Positions 33,301 to 45,252 of a stretch of DNA of 64,000 nucleotides are shown in pieces. Where the stretch lies: the NCBI GenBank assembly GCA_021234155.1, contig JAJEKV010000144.1:1302001-1366000 (forward strand), given 5' to 3'. This DNA is from Isoetes taiwanensis (taxonomy: Eukaryota; Streptophyta; Lycopodiopsida; Isoetales; Isoetaceae). Below the pieces are notes generated by a model. The model was not told the DNA's origin and made no database searches. It saw only the letters and a list, made by a program, of their open reading frames with translations. The number at the start of each line of letters is the position of its first letter. Position 1 is the stretch's first letter. Both the position numbers and the translations under genes were made by a program.

Positions 33301-35798
33301 CTAGTTAAGGTGCCCAGCGTTGCTGGGCATAGGTTGGAATTTGTAATGCTGGGGATCTATAAATGATAAGGCTGCATTGTAAACTTACACTACCTAGCAA
33401 TGTTGGGGAGAGGCTGAAAACCTATAAATAATAAGGTAGTTTAATAATATTCAAAATATTTTAAACCACTATTAATCTAATGCTTAATTTTAAGCTCAAT
33501 AGTAGACGTGTGCCCGATGTTGCGGTGCATTAGTAGGTACATGTTTATATGGAGTTGATACCATGTAAATCCTATAGAATTTTTGACTAATTGGCCATGT
33601 CTCTCCATGCAATCTCTGTGTGTGTATGTTCCAACATGAAACATAATTTTGTTATTACATTATGTGTGTGTGTGTGTGTGTGTGTACATGTTTTGTGTTC
33701 TGCTTTTTTAAAGAGGAAGGAAGAGACTTTTAACATATGCTTGGCATTGATATTACATTCTGTGTGTAAAAGTGTGTGTACATGTTTTGTGTTTTGCTTT
33801 TTTAAAGAGGAAGGAGGAGACTTTTAACATATGCTTGGCAATGCATAACATATGTAGGGGGTGTGCGTGTATGGATGTGTATCTATATGGATAGGAGTGT
33901 GTGTTCATTGCCAATAGAAGTGGCAATTCCATCAAATGCATAATCATAAAACGCATATAATCCACATTGGATAGAATGGTCATTGTGGTCTAAACAAAGA
34001 TCTGTTCTATAAGACTCTTTAAAGATTAAAAAAATCCATCATGGTAAATACATTTGTGAATGCCATTTTAGCTTTTAAGAAAAATGTTATTTTATCTATA
34101 GGCAGAATGCCCTTTGTTATCTATTCAATGTAGAACTTCAATTCTTTTATTCTATTTAAGAAGATGGGTTGTTACAAATGCATTTAAGCTTGTATATTTC
34201 GTAGCTTTATGCTACTTTGAGACTTCAAATGGTTCCAAAACAAAAAACTTGTTTGTACTTTTTACCAGGAATGCCAACAAATAATCTTTGAGATGTCAAA
34301 TGACATTGACATCATCAAGTCACCACAATTATTTGTCGTGACTGTACTGTGAACATTACATGTAGTCAACTTTTCAAATATCGATTCATGTTGACTTACG
34401 GAAGATATAAAGGTTTCTTTACCTCCATTTATGCTGGTAACTACATTTATGCTAGTTTATATAATACTCAAAATGCAGTGAATGGTCACCACATTTATCA
34501 ATGCGGATAAGCATCATCCAACATATCTTAAATGAGCACCTATTGCATGATGAATAAAAGAGGTGAAATTATCTAAAAGCATAAAAATCGAGATTCTGCT
34601 CAATAACATAATAGAAATACTCCAAAACCAGATTCTGCCCATCCTCCATCTAGGTTGAGTGAGCGTATATTGAGTGACCAATAGCGCAAACTTTGGTGCC
34701 GAGAGCAGAACGTAGAACCGAGAGGAGAAAACAGGTGGGTGATTCCATCCACAATAATTGCATAACAATGCTTAAATAATTGAAATAAACTTACTCAGAT
34801 GTCTAAGTGCCTAACATTGAGGCTGAACTGTTGCAAATGTTCAAGTTGTTGCAGGAGTGGTACTTGCTGTGAATGAGACACTTCTGTGGACACCTTCTAT
34901 AATAGCTTCCTTTTAAAACCTGCAAAAAACATTTTGCAAACTTGAAACTTTCTAAAACCATTTTGCATATCCAGAATCTACTTACTAAAAAAAGGCTGCA
35001 TGCCCAAGAGCCTTAAAGAAGTCTGAGCTGCAGGTCATGATATATTTCCCATCCTCCAAGCATCCGAGCATTATGAGCCTTGGTCTTCCTTTTTCCGCCA
35101 TGTAGAGATTCCTATTAGCCTGATGCTGGACCACAGTGGCAAAATCATATAGTAAGCACAAAGAGAGTAAGGTATCAATCCTAGGTAAACCGCCTCGGCT
35201 TCATTATCTACAAAACATAATCATCCGTGAATAAACCCCGAACTCGATATATCTTTTTGGCTGCCAAATCCTCTGTTTCCCTTAGCCTTAAGCTGTTTCC
35301 CTCTGCTCCTTTCATTGCCACTACTGTCGGCCAATACCATAACTTTGCACCAGTGCATTATTTGCCAGGGAATAAGCCAGTCCTAAGAACAATACGACTT
35401 GCAAAAACGAATTCATACTCTGTTTTACTCTCCAACGATCAAGAGCATCTATTCATCTACTTATCAAAGGCATCTACTTCGAAAGAAAAGCTTGAACTAA
35501 CCTACCGTTTCTGTTTTCTATAATCGCCATAGCCAAGCTGACTGCGATAAACTTTGCATGCCGCTATTGTGCAAAGTATAACAAAGCAAAAATAAAAGCT
35601 ATCATTACCTGAGCATATGCAAAAAGTTCCGACAGCCACTTTTGTGCTTTTGAGAAGAGCCGAAATGGCTAGAGCGAGAAAAAAAAGGCAGGAAATCGTC
35701 GGTTATCTGGAGCGTCCAACCTAGCTTTCTAATCAAATCTGGACCGTCTAGTTTTAGGGCGTGGTTCAAGACACACCCTAAAACATTATAATATAGGA
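33301..35798 (-). mobile_element. Helitron H2
   Basis: Minus strand: the 5' end TCCTATATTATAATGTTTTA is at 35798, preceded by A of the copia target. The 3' end has the hairpin GCCCAGCAACGCTGGGC, ACCTTAA, then CTAG at 33301-33304. About 2.5 kb. No coding domain was recognised, so it is non-autonomous. Downstream it abuts the truncated 5' end of H1, not copia. Confidence 0.85.
33650..33840. repeat. (TG)n microsatellite within a roughly 110-bp tandem duplication
   Basis: A (TG)12-type run at about 33663-33686 is followed by TACATGTTTTGTGTTCTGCT and AGAGGAAGG..GACTTTTAACATATGCTTGGCA. The same sequence, with a broken TG run, repeats at 33755-33840. Confidence 0.85.
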
Positions 35799-36639
35799 TG
35801 TACCTGATCTCTTATGGTCTAATAGTAATGATGGCATGAACTATGATATGTTTAAAACATATGGCTGCATAGCTTATGCTCATGTCCCTAAAGAATTGAG
35901 GAAGAAGTTAGATGATAAAGCAAATATTGGATTTCTCGTGGGCTATGATGAGGAGTCAAAGGGCTACAGAATATATGTGCCAGAAAAGAAGAGCATAATT
36001 GTCGGTAGGGATGTAATATTCAATGAACAAGTGGTGTATAAGGATAGATATAAAAAAGGGACTGTCTTGAATGACAAGGTTAAAGTTGCTAAAAAAGATC
36101 AGCAGAATGTTGACATAGATTCAGACCAAGAGGATGAGGATTCAATAGCAGGAACACATGCAAACAATGAGGTCAGGGAGCCAACAAATATTGAAGATCA
36201 ACACACACCACCAAGTACAGTAGTCAAAAGGAAAACACAGGCAGAAAGACTTTTGGAAGGCTTACCAGAAAACATAGAGGAATATGGAAGAAATAATTTG
36301 GGCAGGAGCAGGAGAATTGAAAAGCAACATGTGGAACATGAACAAATAATGGCCATTCTTGAAAATATTACAATTCCCCAGTCTTATGAAGAGGCAATGG
36401 AATGTGCAGATAAAGAGCAATGGCACAACGCCATGAATGATGAGCTGGAGTCATTTCAGAAAACACAAACGTATGAGATAGTAGATTATCCAATAAAGGA
36501 AAATGTTATAGGATGCAAATGGCTTTTCAAAATAAAGGAAAATGCAGATGGGAGGCAAGGCTTATGGCAAAAGGATATACACAAAGACACGGACTAGATT
36601 TTGATGAAACATACTCCCCTATTGTGAAATTGACTAGTA
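35799..36639 (+). pseudogene. copia copy B, integrase C-terminal region and start of RT
   Basis: The frame from 35836 (FKTYGCIAYAHVPKELRKKL..IGFLVGYDEESKGYRIY) is the region between the integrase core and RT. It is followed by an acidic linker and then the RT start (QSYEEAMECADKEQWHNAMN..LESFQ..TYEIVDYP then CKWLFKIKENADG). After a frame slip, GYTQRHGLDFDETYSPIVKLTS continues to about 36639, where LTR sequence takes over. The RT catalytic part is absent. Confidence 0.85.
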
Positions 36640-36770
36640 TTTATGATTTGATCATTGTTTTTGAGTTAACTCAAGCAATAGTAGGAAATAGATTGAAGTG
36701 CATGGTGGTATTCATAAATTCATCAAGCAATAGTAGGAAATAGATTGAAGTGCATTGTCTATTTCTAACA
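36640..36770 (+). repeat. copia LTR 3 remnant
   Basis: It holds about 110 bp of the LTR 3' end, with the segment GCAATAGTAGGAAATAGATT present twice, and ends TATTTCTAACA. The next bases, GAAGT, are the probable target duplication. Confidence 0.85.
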
Positions 36771-37769
36771 GAAGTAAGTTTATGCCATACTCCCCAAGGG
36801 TACGTGGGACCGCCATATACCATCAAGACAGTTGAGTGTCCAGATGGTACATTCACATGCTCCATTATGTACAACCCCCTTCCAGCTTGTGGCATTTTTA
36901 GAGAAGGAGCTATCATGTACTTATGGCCCCAATACATAAACTCTGACAACATTGGAGGTAGTTCCCCTTCCCAGCAACCTAAGGACGCTCGAACAAATGG
37001 GACAATAGAAGCTTTGAGATGATGAGGGAGTTGGTCAACCATGTCCTCTTCAGTTTCACAAAGATGAGTAAGGTCATGCGAACTTTTCTTAAATTTGCTC
37101 TTAATTAATGTAGCTACTGTACTTCCCCTTGTGCTTCTCTTAAATTCTTGAGGCCCCCCTGAACTAGAACTCGAACCTTCAGAAATAAAGGGGAATGGAC
37201 AGGATGATGTAGACGAAGATGAAGATGTAGGACTACCTATTGGATTGGGATGTCCAGAGTTTTTGTCAAGCATATCCAAATACTAACAAGTCATGTAGAT
37301 GTAGGTTAGATAGTTTGCTACAAAACAAATAATAAAACTGTAAAATGCACATTCTCACCTCATTTGCTTCTCGACGCGCTTTCAATTCAGGCTCACATGG
37401 AGGTGGAGCATTCCTCATCAAACCATATTTCCTTTTGTGTTCTTGTCTTATCCTGTACATTCTTCTATTATCGCCTTTGCATTTTTTACACCAACAATTG
37501 CCATATTGCTTTGCAAGCCGCTCCAATGGATTATTTCGAAGCCATTTTGCTACCCTGCTTCCGCCTAAGCGAGATGATGAAGAGGCTATATTGCTGAGAG
37601 CAACAGTGTAGAAACATTCATGTAATACCAATCTTAAGACAAAGAAAAGAGATAGAGAGAGGGCCCAAACCTTTCTATTGGTGGGAAGTCATCCATTGAC
37701 GGCATTGAAGACCGAGTAGACGATGAGCCATCATTGGAGTCACTCATCATCCCTTGGGAGTCACTCATC
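36771..37769 (-). pseudogene. CACTA transposase gene, 5' exons
   Basis: A minus-strand ATG at 37769 opens MSDSQGMMSDSNDGSSSTRS up to DFPPIER (exon 1, to about 37675). Exon 2 (about 37605-37360) includes RVAKWLRNNPLERLAKQYGN, then CWCKKCKGDNRRMYRIRQEH, a Cys-rich basic segment, and ends at a donor GAG|GTGAGA. Exon 3 (about 37280-36790) has a Ser-rich linker and ends MVYGGPTYPWGVWHKLTS at the copia insertion. I infer this to be the N-terminal part of the TNP2-type transposase, because it lies on the same strand directly upstream and its sequence resumes across the copia insertion. The domain itself is not one I can name. Confidence 0.55.
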
Positions 37770-37867
37770 ACGGTTTGTATTGCAATAGCTTAGACGACAG
37801 AAACTCTGTAGCAAAAACCTTATCCATAAACCTCGAGTGCCAAAAAAACTTGGGAAATTATTTAATA

Positions 37868-37935
37868 CACTATCTGACGGTTAAGCGTCAGGAGAAGCAT
37901 TATCTGACGGTTCAACGTCAGGATAAGCGTCACAA
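37868..37935. promoter_or_regulatory. Internal TGACG/CGTCA cluster between divergent CACTA genes
   Basis: CTGACGGTTAAGCGTCAGG and CTGACGGTTCAACGTCAGG are two imperfect palindromes, 34 bases apart, followed by further GCGTCA and CGTCA words. The same TGACG core forms the subterminal array at 48.2-48.6 kb. They lie about 100 bp upstream of the minus-strand transposase ATG. Transposase binding and self-regulation is an inference. Confidence 0.5.
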
Positions 37936-38950
37936 CATTCGTCAAATACACCTTCTATTTTCTAAAAAAATATTAAAAAATAGCGTCCGTGGAAAAAATT
38001 GTTAAGGAAAAAATTTACAAAGGCTAAGCGAAAAACATTTTCACTTAAGGGTTCGCAGGTCTTCTTTGCCGCCTTTGCCTTCGTAACCCAGTGATCGATC
38101 GAGCGCCTACCTTCGTGATCGCGCTGCTGATCATTGCTATTGTGGAGCCCAAGGTCAATAGGTTAGCATGCATTTGTGGCAATTGCAGAATAGGCTTGCA
38201 TGCCATTGCAGCAAATGCTGGTCCCTGTTTGAGCTATCAACAGCATTTGTGCATTTGTTCACCAAGGCTAGTTTGCAATAAAAAACAACACAAAAGATGC
38301 TACTACAACAATCAAAGACCTAAATGCTGCGAACTTCTGTAGGTATTCCTTTATATGATGAAAGTCCAGATCTATAACAGAATCTACAATAAGAAAAGAT
38401 TTGCAGGCATCAGAGTTGCAAATGTAGGTAGCCATATTTGAGAAAGACCCAACAGATGCCACAACAGATTTGAAGCAAAGAATTTGGAAGCGTGATTTGC
38501 CTTGGACAGTCTGAAAGCAACCACATGCTGCCCCTTTGTCACTGCCACATGGCTTGTAGGCTTTGTGCATTAGCTACCAACAAAGCTATCCCCTCGTGTA
38601 ATTGAGTATCAACAACACAAATTCACCAATGCATGTGCATAAATGTTTGAAAGTAACTTATGCAGATTGTGGCCAACAGAGGACGACAACAGTGATTGTT
38701 TTGTTCCTGATTGTATACTACAGTGACTTATTGTATGTCCTCATAGTAAAATAATCCATAGTCATACTTGTACTAATAGTTTTGCTTGTATATTATGTAG
38801 GTGTGCAGGTGCACTTTGTTGCATACAATAGCAGCTTTGGACCACTATTCTGTAGATAAGTAAGATTTTTCCATTTGCCTCATTTGCTTTCTATGCTTTG
38901 TATGAGATCACTTGAGTACTCTTGTATGATTTGCTTCTTTATGTTCTTTA
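37936..38950. other. Intergenic or 5' region of the CACTA TnpA-like gene
   Basis: No coding domain is recognised. It ends in a pyrimidine-rich stretch and TTTAG at 38946-38950, a plausible splice acceptor for the TnpA-like gene, so part of it is probably a 5' intron. Confidence 0.45.
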
Positions 38951-40313
38951 GTGGCCCCGAAGAATAAGTCTAAGAATGGAGCTAGCTCACGAGGGAAAGG
39001 CAGCACCAATGAGGATAGCACAACAATGGACCTGAAGAATATGATTGCCGAGATGTCGCAAGAGGAATTGTTTAAGTTCAAGTCTTTGTTAGATAAACAA
39101 CTCAAGTCCAAGGATAAAAAAAATGCTGCAAGCTCTTCCAAGAGCGCAGGAAGATCGAGGTTTAGTATTGAGACCTTATTTCTGAAAATAGGTCTTGGCA
39201 GATGGACTAAGTTATTTTTTTTTGCAGCCAAAAGTCTGTAAATGCCCCGGATGATGAAGAGAGATCGAAGAAAGCGAGGAGCTGGAGGAGGATGAAGATC
39301 CAAACAATACGGAAGACGAGGATGTGACATTCAAAAAGCTTCCTAGGAAGCGCAATGTATGTTTGCTTGCTACCTTTTTTATGTCTTTTATTTCTATTCG
39401 ATATATTGTTTTGTGTTTTTGATTTCTATTTTGTTTTGTGTGATTTAATTGCATAGGTCACTATGGTTCGGGGAGGTGGAGTTCACATGGATGAGAATGG
39501 CCAATTGTGGAGTAAAGCCCTTAGCCATGCGGTTAAATTCTATTGCCGGGATATTGACCTGGGCTGGAAGCAAATATCAGCAGATGTTAAGAAGCAGATA
39601 GTGGAACACATGACACTAAGTTCGGTGCAGGGGTGATGGGAAGGGACACACTATATGAGGCTAGTCGCTTGTATAACCATTGGAAGTAAGTAACCTATTT
39701 GGACTAATCATTACCTTGTTTTAAAATTGTGTAGTTACATGTTTCTTGCTATTTGATAGGGACTATTTGACTAGAAGCAAAACTCAAACAGCCCCGCTTT
39801 ATATTACACCCGAGGTTTGGACGAGGTTCAAAGAAAGTCGTAAGGCAGACCACACGCATCAGAAAAAAGCAGCTGCTGCCCGAGGAGATAAAAGACAAAG
39901 GTGGGGTAGACGTGGTATTGCTGGCGCGCGTGCGGACTATGTAAGAACTGAGCCTACCGTTAAACTATGTGCTGGATTATAGGAGATTATAGGATATTTG
40001 CTTTGGCCACAAGAAGTCTGATAAGCAAAGCCCAATTGCATAAGACCTAACTTCCTTCCATCCGACATCAGCCCAAGCCTACCCCTTAGCCCGAGCCTAC
40101 CCCTTGCTAGTTATAACATTACTCCAATGTTTTGAGGCGCTCGTTAGACCCATGCATTTTACCATTCCTTCATTATAAAATCAGGTGGCAGACAATGCAA
40201 TGTCTAGGAAATTTGAATAGCACAAGCTGCTTGTAATCTCAATTTTTTACTGTTTGATGTAAATTCGAGCTAAGTGTCAAATACATTTGGATAAATCTGT
40301 ATAGGGCAGATTT

Positions 40314-40388
40314 AGATTTAGCAATTTAAATGTATAGACACTTTGGATAATTCTAGTAAAAAATTGATACATTTAAATTGCTAAATCT
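40314..40388. repeat. Perfect 22-bp inverted repeat in the TnpA intron
   Basis: The left arm (40314-40335) and right arm (40367-40388) are exact inverse complements sharing the core TTTAGCAATTTAAATG, with a 31-nt loop. It lies in the roughly 1.07-kb intron of the TnpA-like gene (39943-41009), which otherwise shows nothing recognisable. Confidence 0.9.
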
Positions 40389-41594
40389 AATTGCTTTGTA
40401 AATAGAGACCTTCCATCCAATCTCTTCAGAGATAAGGCTTTGTGTAGACAGTAATCCACTTGTTCTCCTAGCATGAATTGGTTGTCCTTAGGCATGTAAT
40501 CAACTTATGTTTGGAATCTAAAAACTGTAAGAGTCCTATCTCATCATAAAGCGACAAGTGCTATTAACTTGGTCATTGTTTACCATTCGTATTCTTTTCT
40601 TGAGAACAAGAGAATTCCAAATGAGAGATTTCCTCAAAGCATCTTCTTCCAAGCTGCATATTTGCATGCAATGCACACGTCACGTAGTAAGCAAAACCCT
40701 CCAGCTAGCAAAGAATCAAAACACTGCACTGCCAGCTTTGCATCCCCAAGCTATGCATATCTAGAAATCGTGGTATTCCATGAGGCTACATCTGCAGTTT
40801 GCAATCTTTGAAAACAATTTCCTGACTTTTCCAAGCTTTCACATTTAGCATGCATATCGGCCAGGTGCACCGCCTACTCTGAAAAATGAGAGAGTAAGAG
40901 GGAAATATTTATGAGTTGGTATATGGCCATCAATTTAGACAGGGTTAGGCATATTTCAGAATGTCTGGCCTCTTTTAACCAATAAATTCTTTTTATCTCT
41001 TATATAGTATCGAGATTGGGGCAGCTACCCGTCTGGAGCCACCTTAAAGAAAATAGAAGGATATGGGACATATAAGTTGTATAGAGAATCGTTGATTGCT
41101 GAAGGGAGAGTTCCTGGAGACGTAAGTTTAATTTAAAGTTGGCTCGAGGATAAATTATTAGATGCATTCAATCTAACGTGGCTTTTGTGCTTTATAGTTT
41201 AAGAGCATAGATCATATAGGCAAGAAGGGGAAAAGAAGAACAAGCTGCTTAAAAAAGGCAGGAAGGTAGCGCCTCTCGTGTTTACTTTGTTCGGGAGTTC
41301 TCATCTACCTCTTTCTACCACATAATATTCCAAAAGTTTTGATACATAGCATAGCTTCAATGATCCCTACCTTTAGATGTTACTGCTTGGACTGGCATTA
41401 TTAGACCCATTCTTCAAGATGTATCAAATGAAAATGTAGCTCATATTGGTTACCTTTGTATTTTGTTTCAGGAGAAGGTAAAGAACATAGAGCCCCTTGA
41501 AGACATGCCCTTTGAAGACATGGGAAATGACCTCCAATATCACGAAGAGGATCTTTATCATGCACCTTATGAAGAGCATGTTAATTACGAGCAA

Positions 41595-41738
41595 GGTGAG
41601 TCTAATGGCTTGGCGAAAGGTCTTGAGCACTTGGAAGGAAATGTGGAGATGGAAATTGAAAACCAAGGTGAGTCTAATGGCTTGGCGAAAGGTCTTGAGC
41701 ACTTGGAAGGAAACGTGGAGATGGAAATTGAAAACCAA
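41595..41738 (+). repeat. 72-bp in-frame tandem duplication
   Basis: Two 24-codon units (GESNGLAKGLEHLEGNVEME..) lie in the last exon of the TnpA-like gene. They differ by one base (AAATGTG versus AAACGTG), so the duplication is recent. Confidence 0.95.
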
Positions 41739-42342
41739 GACGATTTTAGAGGAGATGAGAGGGAGATGGGAGATGAGCATCTAGTTGGGAATGGGGAAGT
41801 GGATGGGACTCCTATTTGGGCACAAGAAGTGATGGCGGAGGAGGAGGGGTCAGGAGCAAAAGAAAAGGAGGGGACAAAAAAGAAAGGCAAGAAGATCAAG
41901 AAGGGAAAGAAGGGCAGGAAGTTGAGTCCAGACTTTGGTGAATCTGTTGTAGCCAAAAATATCGCACAGTATAAATCCCTGCAAAGGACTAAATGATGGC
42001 GTTACTCAAGAATCAATAAGTATTTTGTTTGGGCTTTTAAAGTATCTTATCCTTCTTATCATGCACTAAGAACAAGAAGAACTGGTTGCAGGAAACAAGG
42101 TTCGGAGCTCCATTTTGCATGAACACGTTGAAGGCGATATGTAGACAAAAATGTGATTTACTAATTTTACTCCGATCATCTTTTTGGATGTACATTGGAT
42201 CATCTTCTTGTTAGCTTTTTCTAGATTAACTCTAAAAGGAATTTTGAGGCTTTAATATGGTCCTATGAATTGGTACGTTTAAGTTGTATTTGGTTGAGAG
42301 ATTCATTGCAGAGTTTTAGGGAGTTCAAGTTTAGTAATTACA

Positions 42343-45252
42343 TCCTATATTATAATGTTATCCGGTGTTGTATCCAGCCCTAGATTGGGCGGCTCAGATT
42401 TAATCAGGCCACGTGGCATTATCTTGCCCGTTTCTTTTTTCCTTTGCCAGTTACGGTTTCTTAGGGTTTCGCTAAGAGAAGCCACACGCTGTTTGCTATT
42501 GTTTACCGGATTTGAGACTGAGGATTTTGAAGTGGAAGCCAGATATTTTGTTTTTGGGGTCAGCAGAGCTGAGAAAATGGGTTTTTAAAGCATATAAACT
42601 ATTACAGAGGTCAAGAACAGGATATGCTGAAAGATAATCTCCTATTTTCCAGGTTTTGCCATATCAAATGGGTAGATTTTCCGCCGCGAAGCTGCAATCG
42701 TAAGTGAGTTGCATGAATCAATTACAGAATCATTTTTTAAAGTGGCAAAACAAACTTGGCTGATTCACAAAGTTGCAACTGTGCTTAGGTTCAGTGATGG
42801 CGCTCCACTTGATAGATGGCCGCTTTATGAAGAGCATCAGTGTGGGTGAATAGGACGGATTTAAAATAGAGCACGTTGTCGAATTTATGATTACCTGGAT
42901 TTCGTATTTCTGAGCTTATCTAATCTTACAGCCTGCCATGGAGGCCAGAGATCATTATTGATGATGCTTCTACAGTTCAATCATGATTTTCTAGGAGCCT
43001 TCATTGAGTGTTCACCTCTGCCAAGGACACAGGTATTTGATGGCTTAAAATGCATGCGTTAGACTTTGAAAAGTGACTTCTTGAATAGTGAACAGAGCAA
43101 CGTTCAAGCTATAAATGCTTTTTGTTGAAACAGCGGTGTGTTCTGTGTTAATTTTTTGTAATGCCTCAGTATAGCAAATCTAGCATGGTGGCTGTAGCAT
43201 GGTGGCTGCAAATTTGACTCATGCAGGACTAAAATTGTCTCCATTGTTCAAGTCGCGCGCACTCATTTTGAGGTATTTGCTTATATTTTGATTAAAGCTA
43301 TGTTGCAACATGTGATTTGTTTGTTGTTTTGATGTGCTATTGAAGCTCAGGAATTGGCTGTCTTTATGATGTAACATAGTCCTATCTTATAAAGTTCTCT
43401 TCTTTATTCTTCTATCATGTGCAGTTTGATATTAGTAGAGCAGGAAACGATTCATGTCATACTGCATGGAATTGCTTGATAAACCTCACCAAAACCTTGC
43501 TACCTTGCTTAGCTCTGTGCCCTGCTTGCCTGTGATTTCTTTCCATCTGCTCTTAAAATTCTTTTGTTTGTATCTGTCATGTAATTGCAACTATGGCACT
43601 AATTTGATGAATAACATGCAACTGTCATTTGCAGCTGAAGGGGTCCAAAAGAAATATTGGACGCATATGAAACATATATATATTGTACAATGGCGTTGAA
43701 CCATCTGGTGACTTATTAAGTCTACACAAGACAACATTATGTGATAGAACAACTAAGTGGAACTGCTCTTGTAGCTAGTGATCATACACTCATCAAAGCT
43801 CAGTCATATTTCAACCTGGCTCGCTCATACCACAGCATGTTGGAATCCTTCATATAAATGGAGATAAGTCCTGCCATGTGTAGATTTTATCAAAATCAAT
43901 AGCATGATGGAACTATACTGTAATTGCATGTGAATATGAAACAACCACCACCTATTATCGACTATCTATTCATGACTTAAAGACCTTAAACAGAAACAGA
44001 AATAAGGAGCTTGCCTAAGATTCTCTGTTTCTCTATGCTGTGGTGGTGTTGTGCACAACACATGGATATTTGGAGGTCATTCTTCATCAATTAAAGCTCC
44101 AAATGCATGTAGCTGTCATGGAGTTTATGCATCTTAGTTTCTGGGATGACAATATCATCTTACCAGGCTGTAAGAAAAGCTAATTATATGTGTCTTGGGC
44201 CTATCAAGATTTGTGTTTTTATTTGTCCATGAAGAGGACAAACTAAACTACTTACATCCAATAAGGTGTGACACATTTGGGAGAATGAATTCTATGACAA
44301 AGTCATAAAATTAGACTAAATTTATATTTCACTTGGCAATAGTAATGTGGCCCAATATCAGCTAGGTCTTAGACAAACTAATTACATAAAGGTGATACAC
44401 ATTTACAAATTTGAGTTCTATCACAAAGACTTATAAAGTCACCAAATTAATATGTACTTGGTGCAATTGCAATGCACATCAATTTTACTTCTTTGGCTCA
44501 ATTTGACACAGTTTTTAGAGACTCGCCGACAAGATTTTGCCAATAACATTACCCTTATGATTTGTTTAAACGAGATCGCCAACAAGATTTTGCCAATAAC
44601 ATTACCCTTATGATTTGTTTAAAGAAGGTAGTCATGGACATAGGTGATATCTTAGAAAAAAACGGACCTACAAATTAACGTACTATAGAGTTTACAAGGG
44701 AGTTAAGAGGCATTTAGGGTGGCCTTTAATATTTGGTTATTAATCTTTACAGACATAGGTGGAATCTGGTATTTGCTATCCAATGGCCTTCACCCAAACA
44801 TTATGAAAAATTCCTTAAGAAGAAGATACAAGTAGGATCTGGTCCTTAAAATTTGCTATCAAATGGCCTTCATCGAAATCGTATGAGGAATTCCTTAGGA
44901 AGGGCCCAGTCTTGGGATAGTATTTGGAACATCTGTTCAATCCCACTACCCATTGAGAAGGAAAGCCATTATGGTATAATATGTGCTACTCTTAGCATGT
45001 GGCAATGTGCAGACCTCAGAATTGCTATGAACAAGCACCACCCTGTTCTGCTCAAAGCTCTCAGAGATACCGATGCAACACTACCTAACATGAAGGAGCT
45101 AGATGTCTTATGAGCGTTATTAAACCTTTGAAAAGTTTCTGTTTTAATAAAAATTTAAAAAAGATCGATTATTACTGCACGATTTTTCCTTTGAGGCCAA
45201 AACAGTTACAGACTCCCAACATATGCCCAGCAACGCTGGGCACCATTACTAG
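42343..45252 (+). mobile_element. Helitron H3
   Basis: The 5' end TCCTATATTATAATGTTATC at 42343 is preceded by A. The 3' end has the hairpin GCCCAGCAACGCTGGGC, ACCATTA, then CTAG (45249-45252) followed by T. The insertion is therefore between A and T with no duplication, as expected for Helitrons. It is 2910 bp, inserted in the CACTA between the TnpA-like gene and the captured methyltransferase fragment. A 48-codon open stretch at about 42706-42850 and an 87-codon one at 44853-45113 could be captured exons, but I do not recognise them. No Rep or helicase. Confidence 0.9.
44525..44630. repeat. 53-bp tandem duplication in Helitron H3
   Basis: AAGATTTTGCCAATAACATT followed by ACCCTTATGATTTGTTTAAA occurs twice in succession (starts 44525 and 44578), with one or two differences. 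A second, more diverged duplication of about 95 bp follows at 44760-44905 (GCTATC(C/A)AATGGCCTTCA). Confidence 0.9.

Larger units (their letters stand above)
27069..36770 (+). mobile_element. copia copy B, internally deleted and split by two Helitrons
   Basis: The second internal region runs 27069-29175 and resumes at 35799 after a 6.6-kb Helitron insertion. Copy A is continuous across the same point (near 24265), which proves the insertion. The RT start is followed at about 36640 by an abrupt junction to LTR sequence. The rest of RT, RNase H, the polypurine tract and most of LTR 3 are missing. Confidence 0.85.
38951..41996 (+). pseudogene. CACTA TnpA-like accessory transposase gene (Ptta/En/Spm, Transposase_24-like)
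   Basis: Exons inferred from splice-like borders are: 38951-39160 (basic, KNMIAEMSQEELFKFKSLLD); about 39230-39356 (TEDEDVTFKKLPRKRN); 39457-39688 (VRGGGVHMDENGQLWSKALS, then DIDLGWKQISADVKKQI, then YEASRLYNHWK before GTAAGT); 39759-39942 (TPEVWTRFKESRKADHTHQK, donor GTAAGA); 41010-41121 (RDWGSYPSGATLKKIEGYGT, donor GTAAGT); and 41473-41996 (acidic, then a Lys-rich tail). The W.RFKESRK..H.. pattern is that of plant Ptta/En/Spm proteins that bind CACTA subterminal repeats. One or two frame slips (near 39280 and 39630) break it as read, but they may be sequencing errors. It is divergent from the TNP2 gene, an arrangement seen in many CACTA elements. Confidence 0.65.

Noticed and set aside
29176-35798. 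A single 6.6-kb Helitron in copia copy B
   Set aside because: A complete internal 3' end (hairpin plus CTAG) at 33301 followed by a truncated 5' end at 33300 shows two joined elements.
38951-42000. A host gene in the 39-42 kb region
   Set aside because: Exon content resembles Ptta/En/Spm TnpA-like proteins, and the gene lies within the CACTA ends, so it is part of the transposon.
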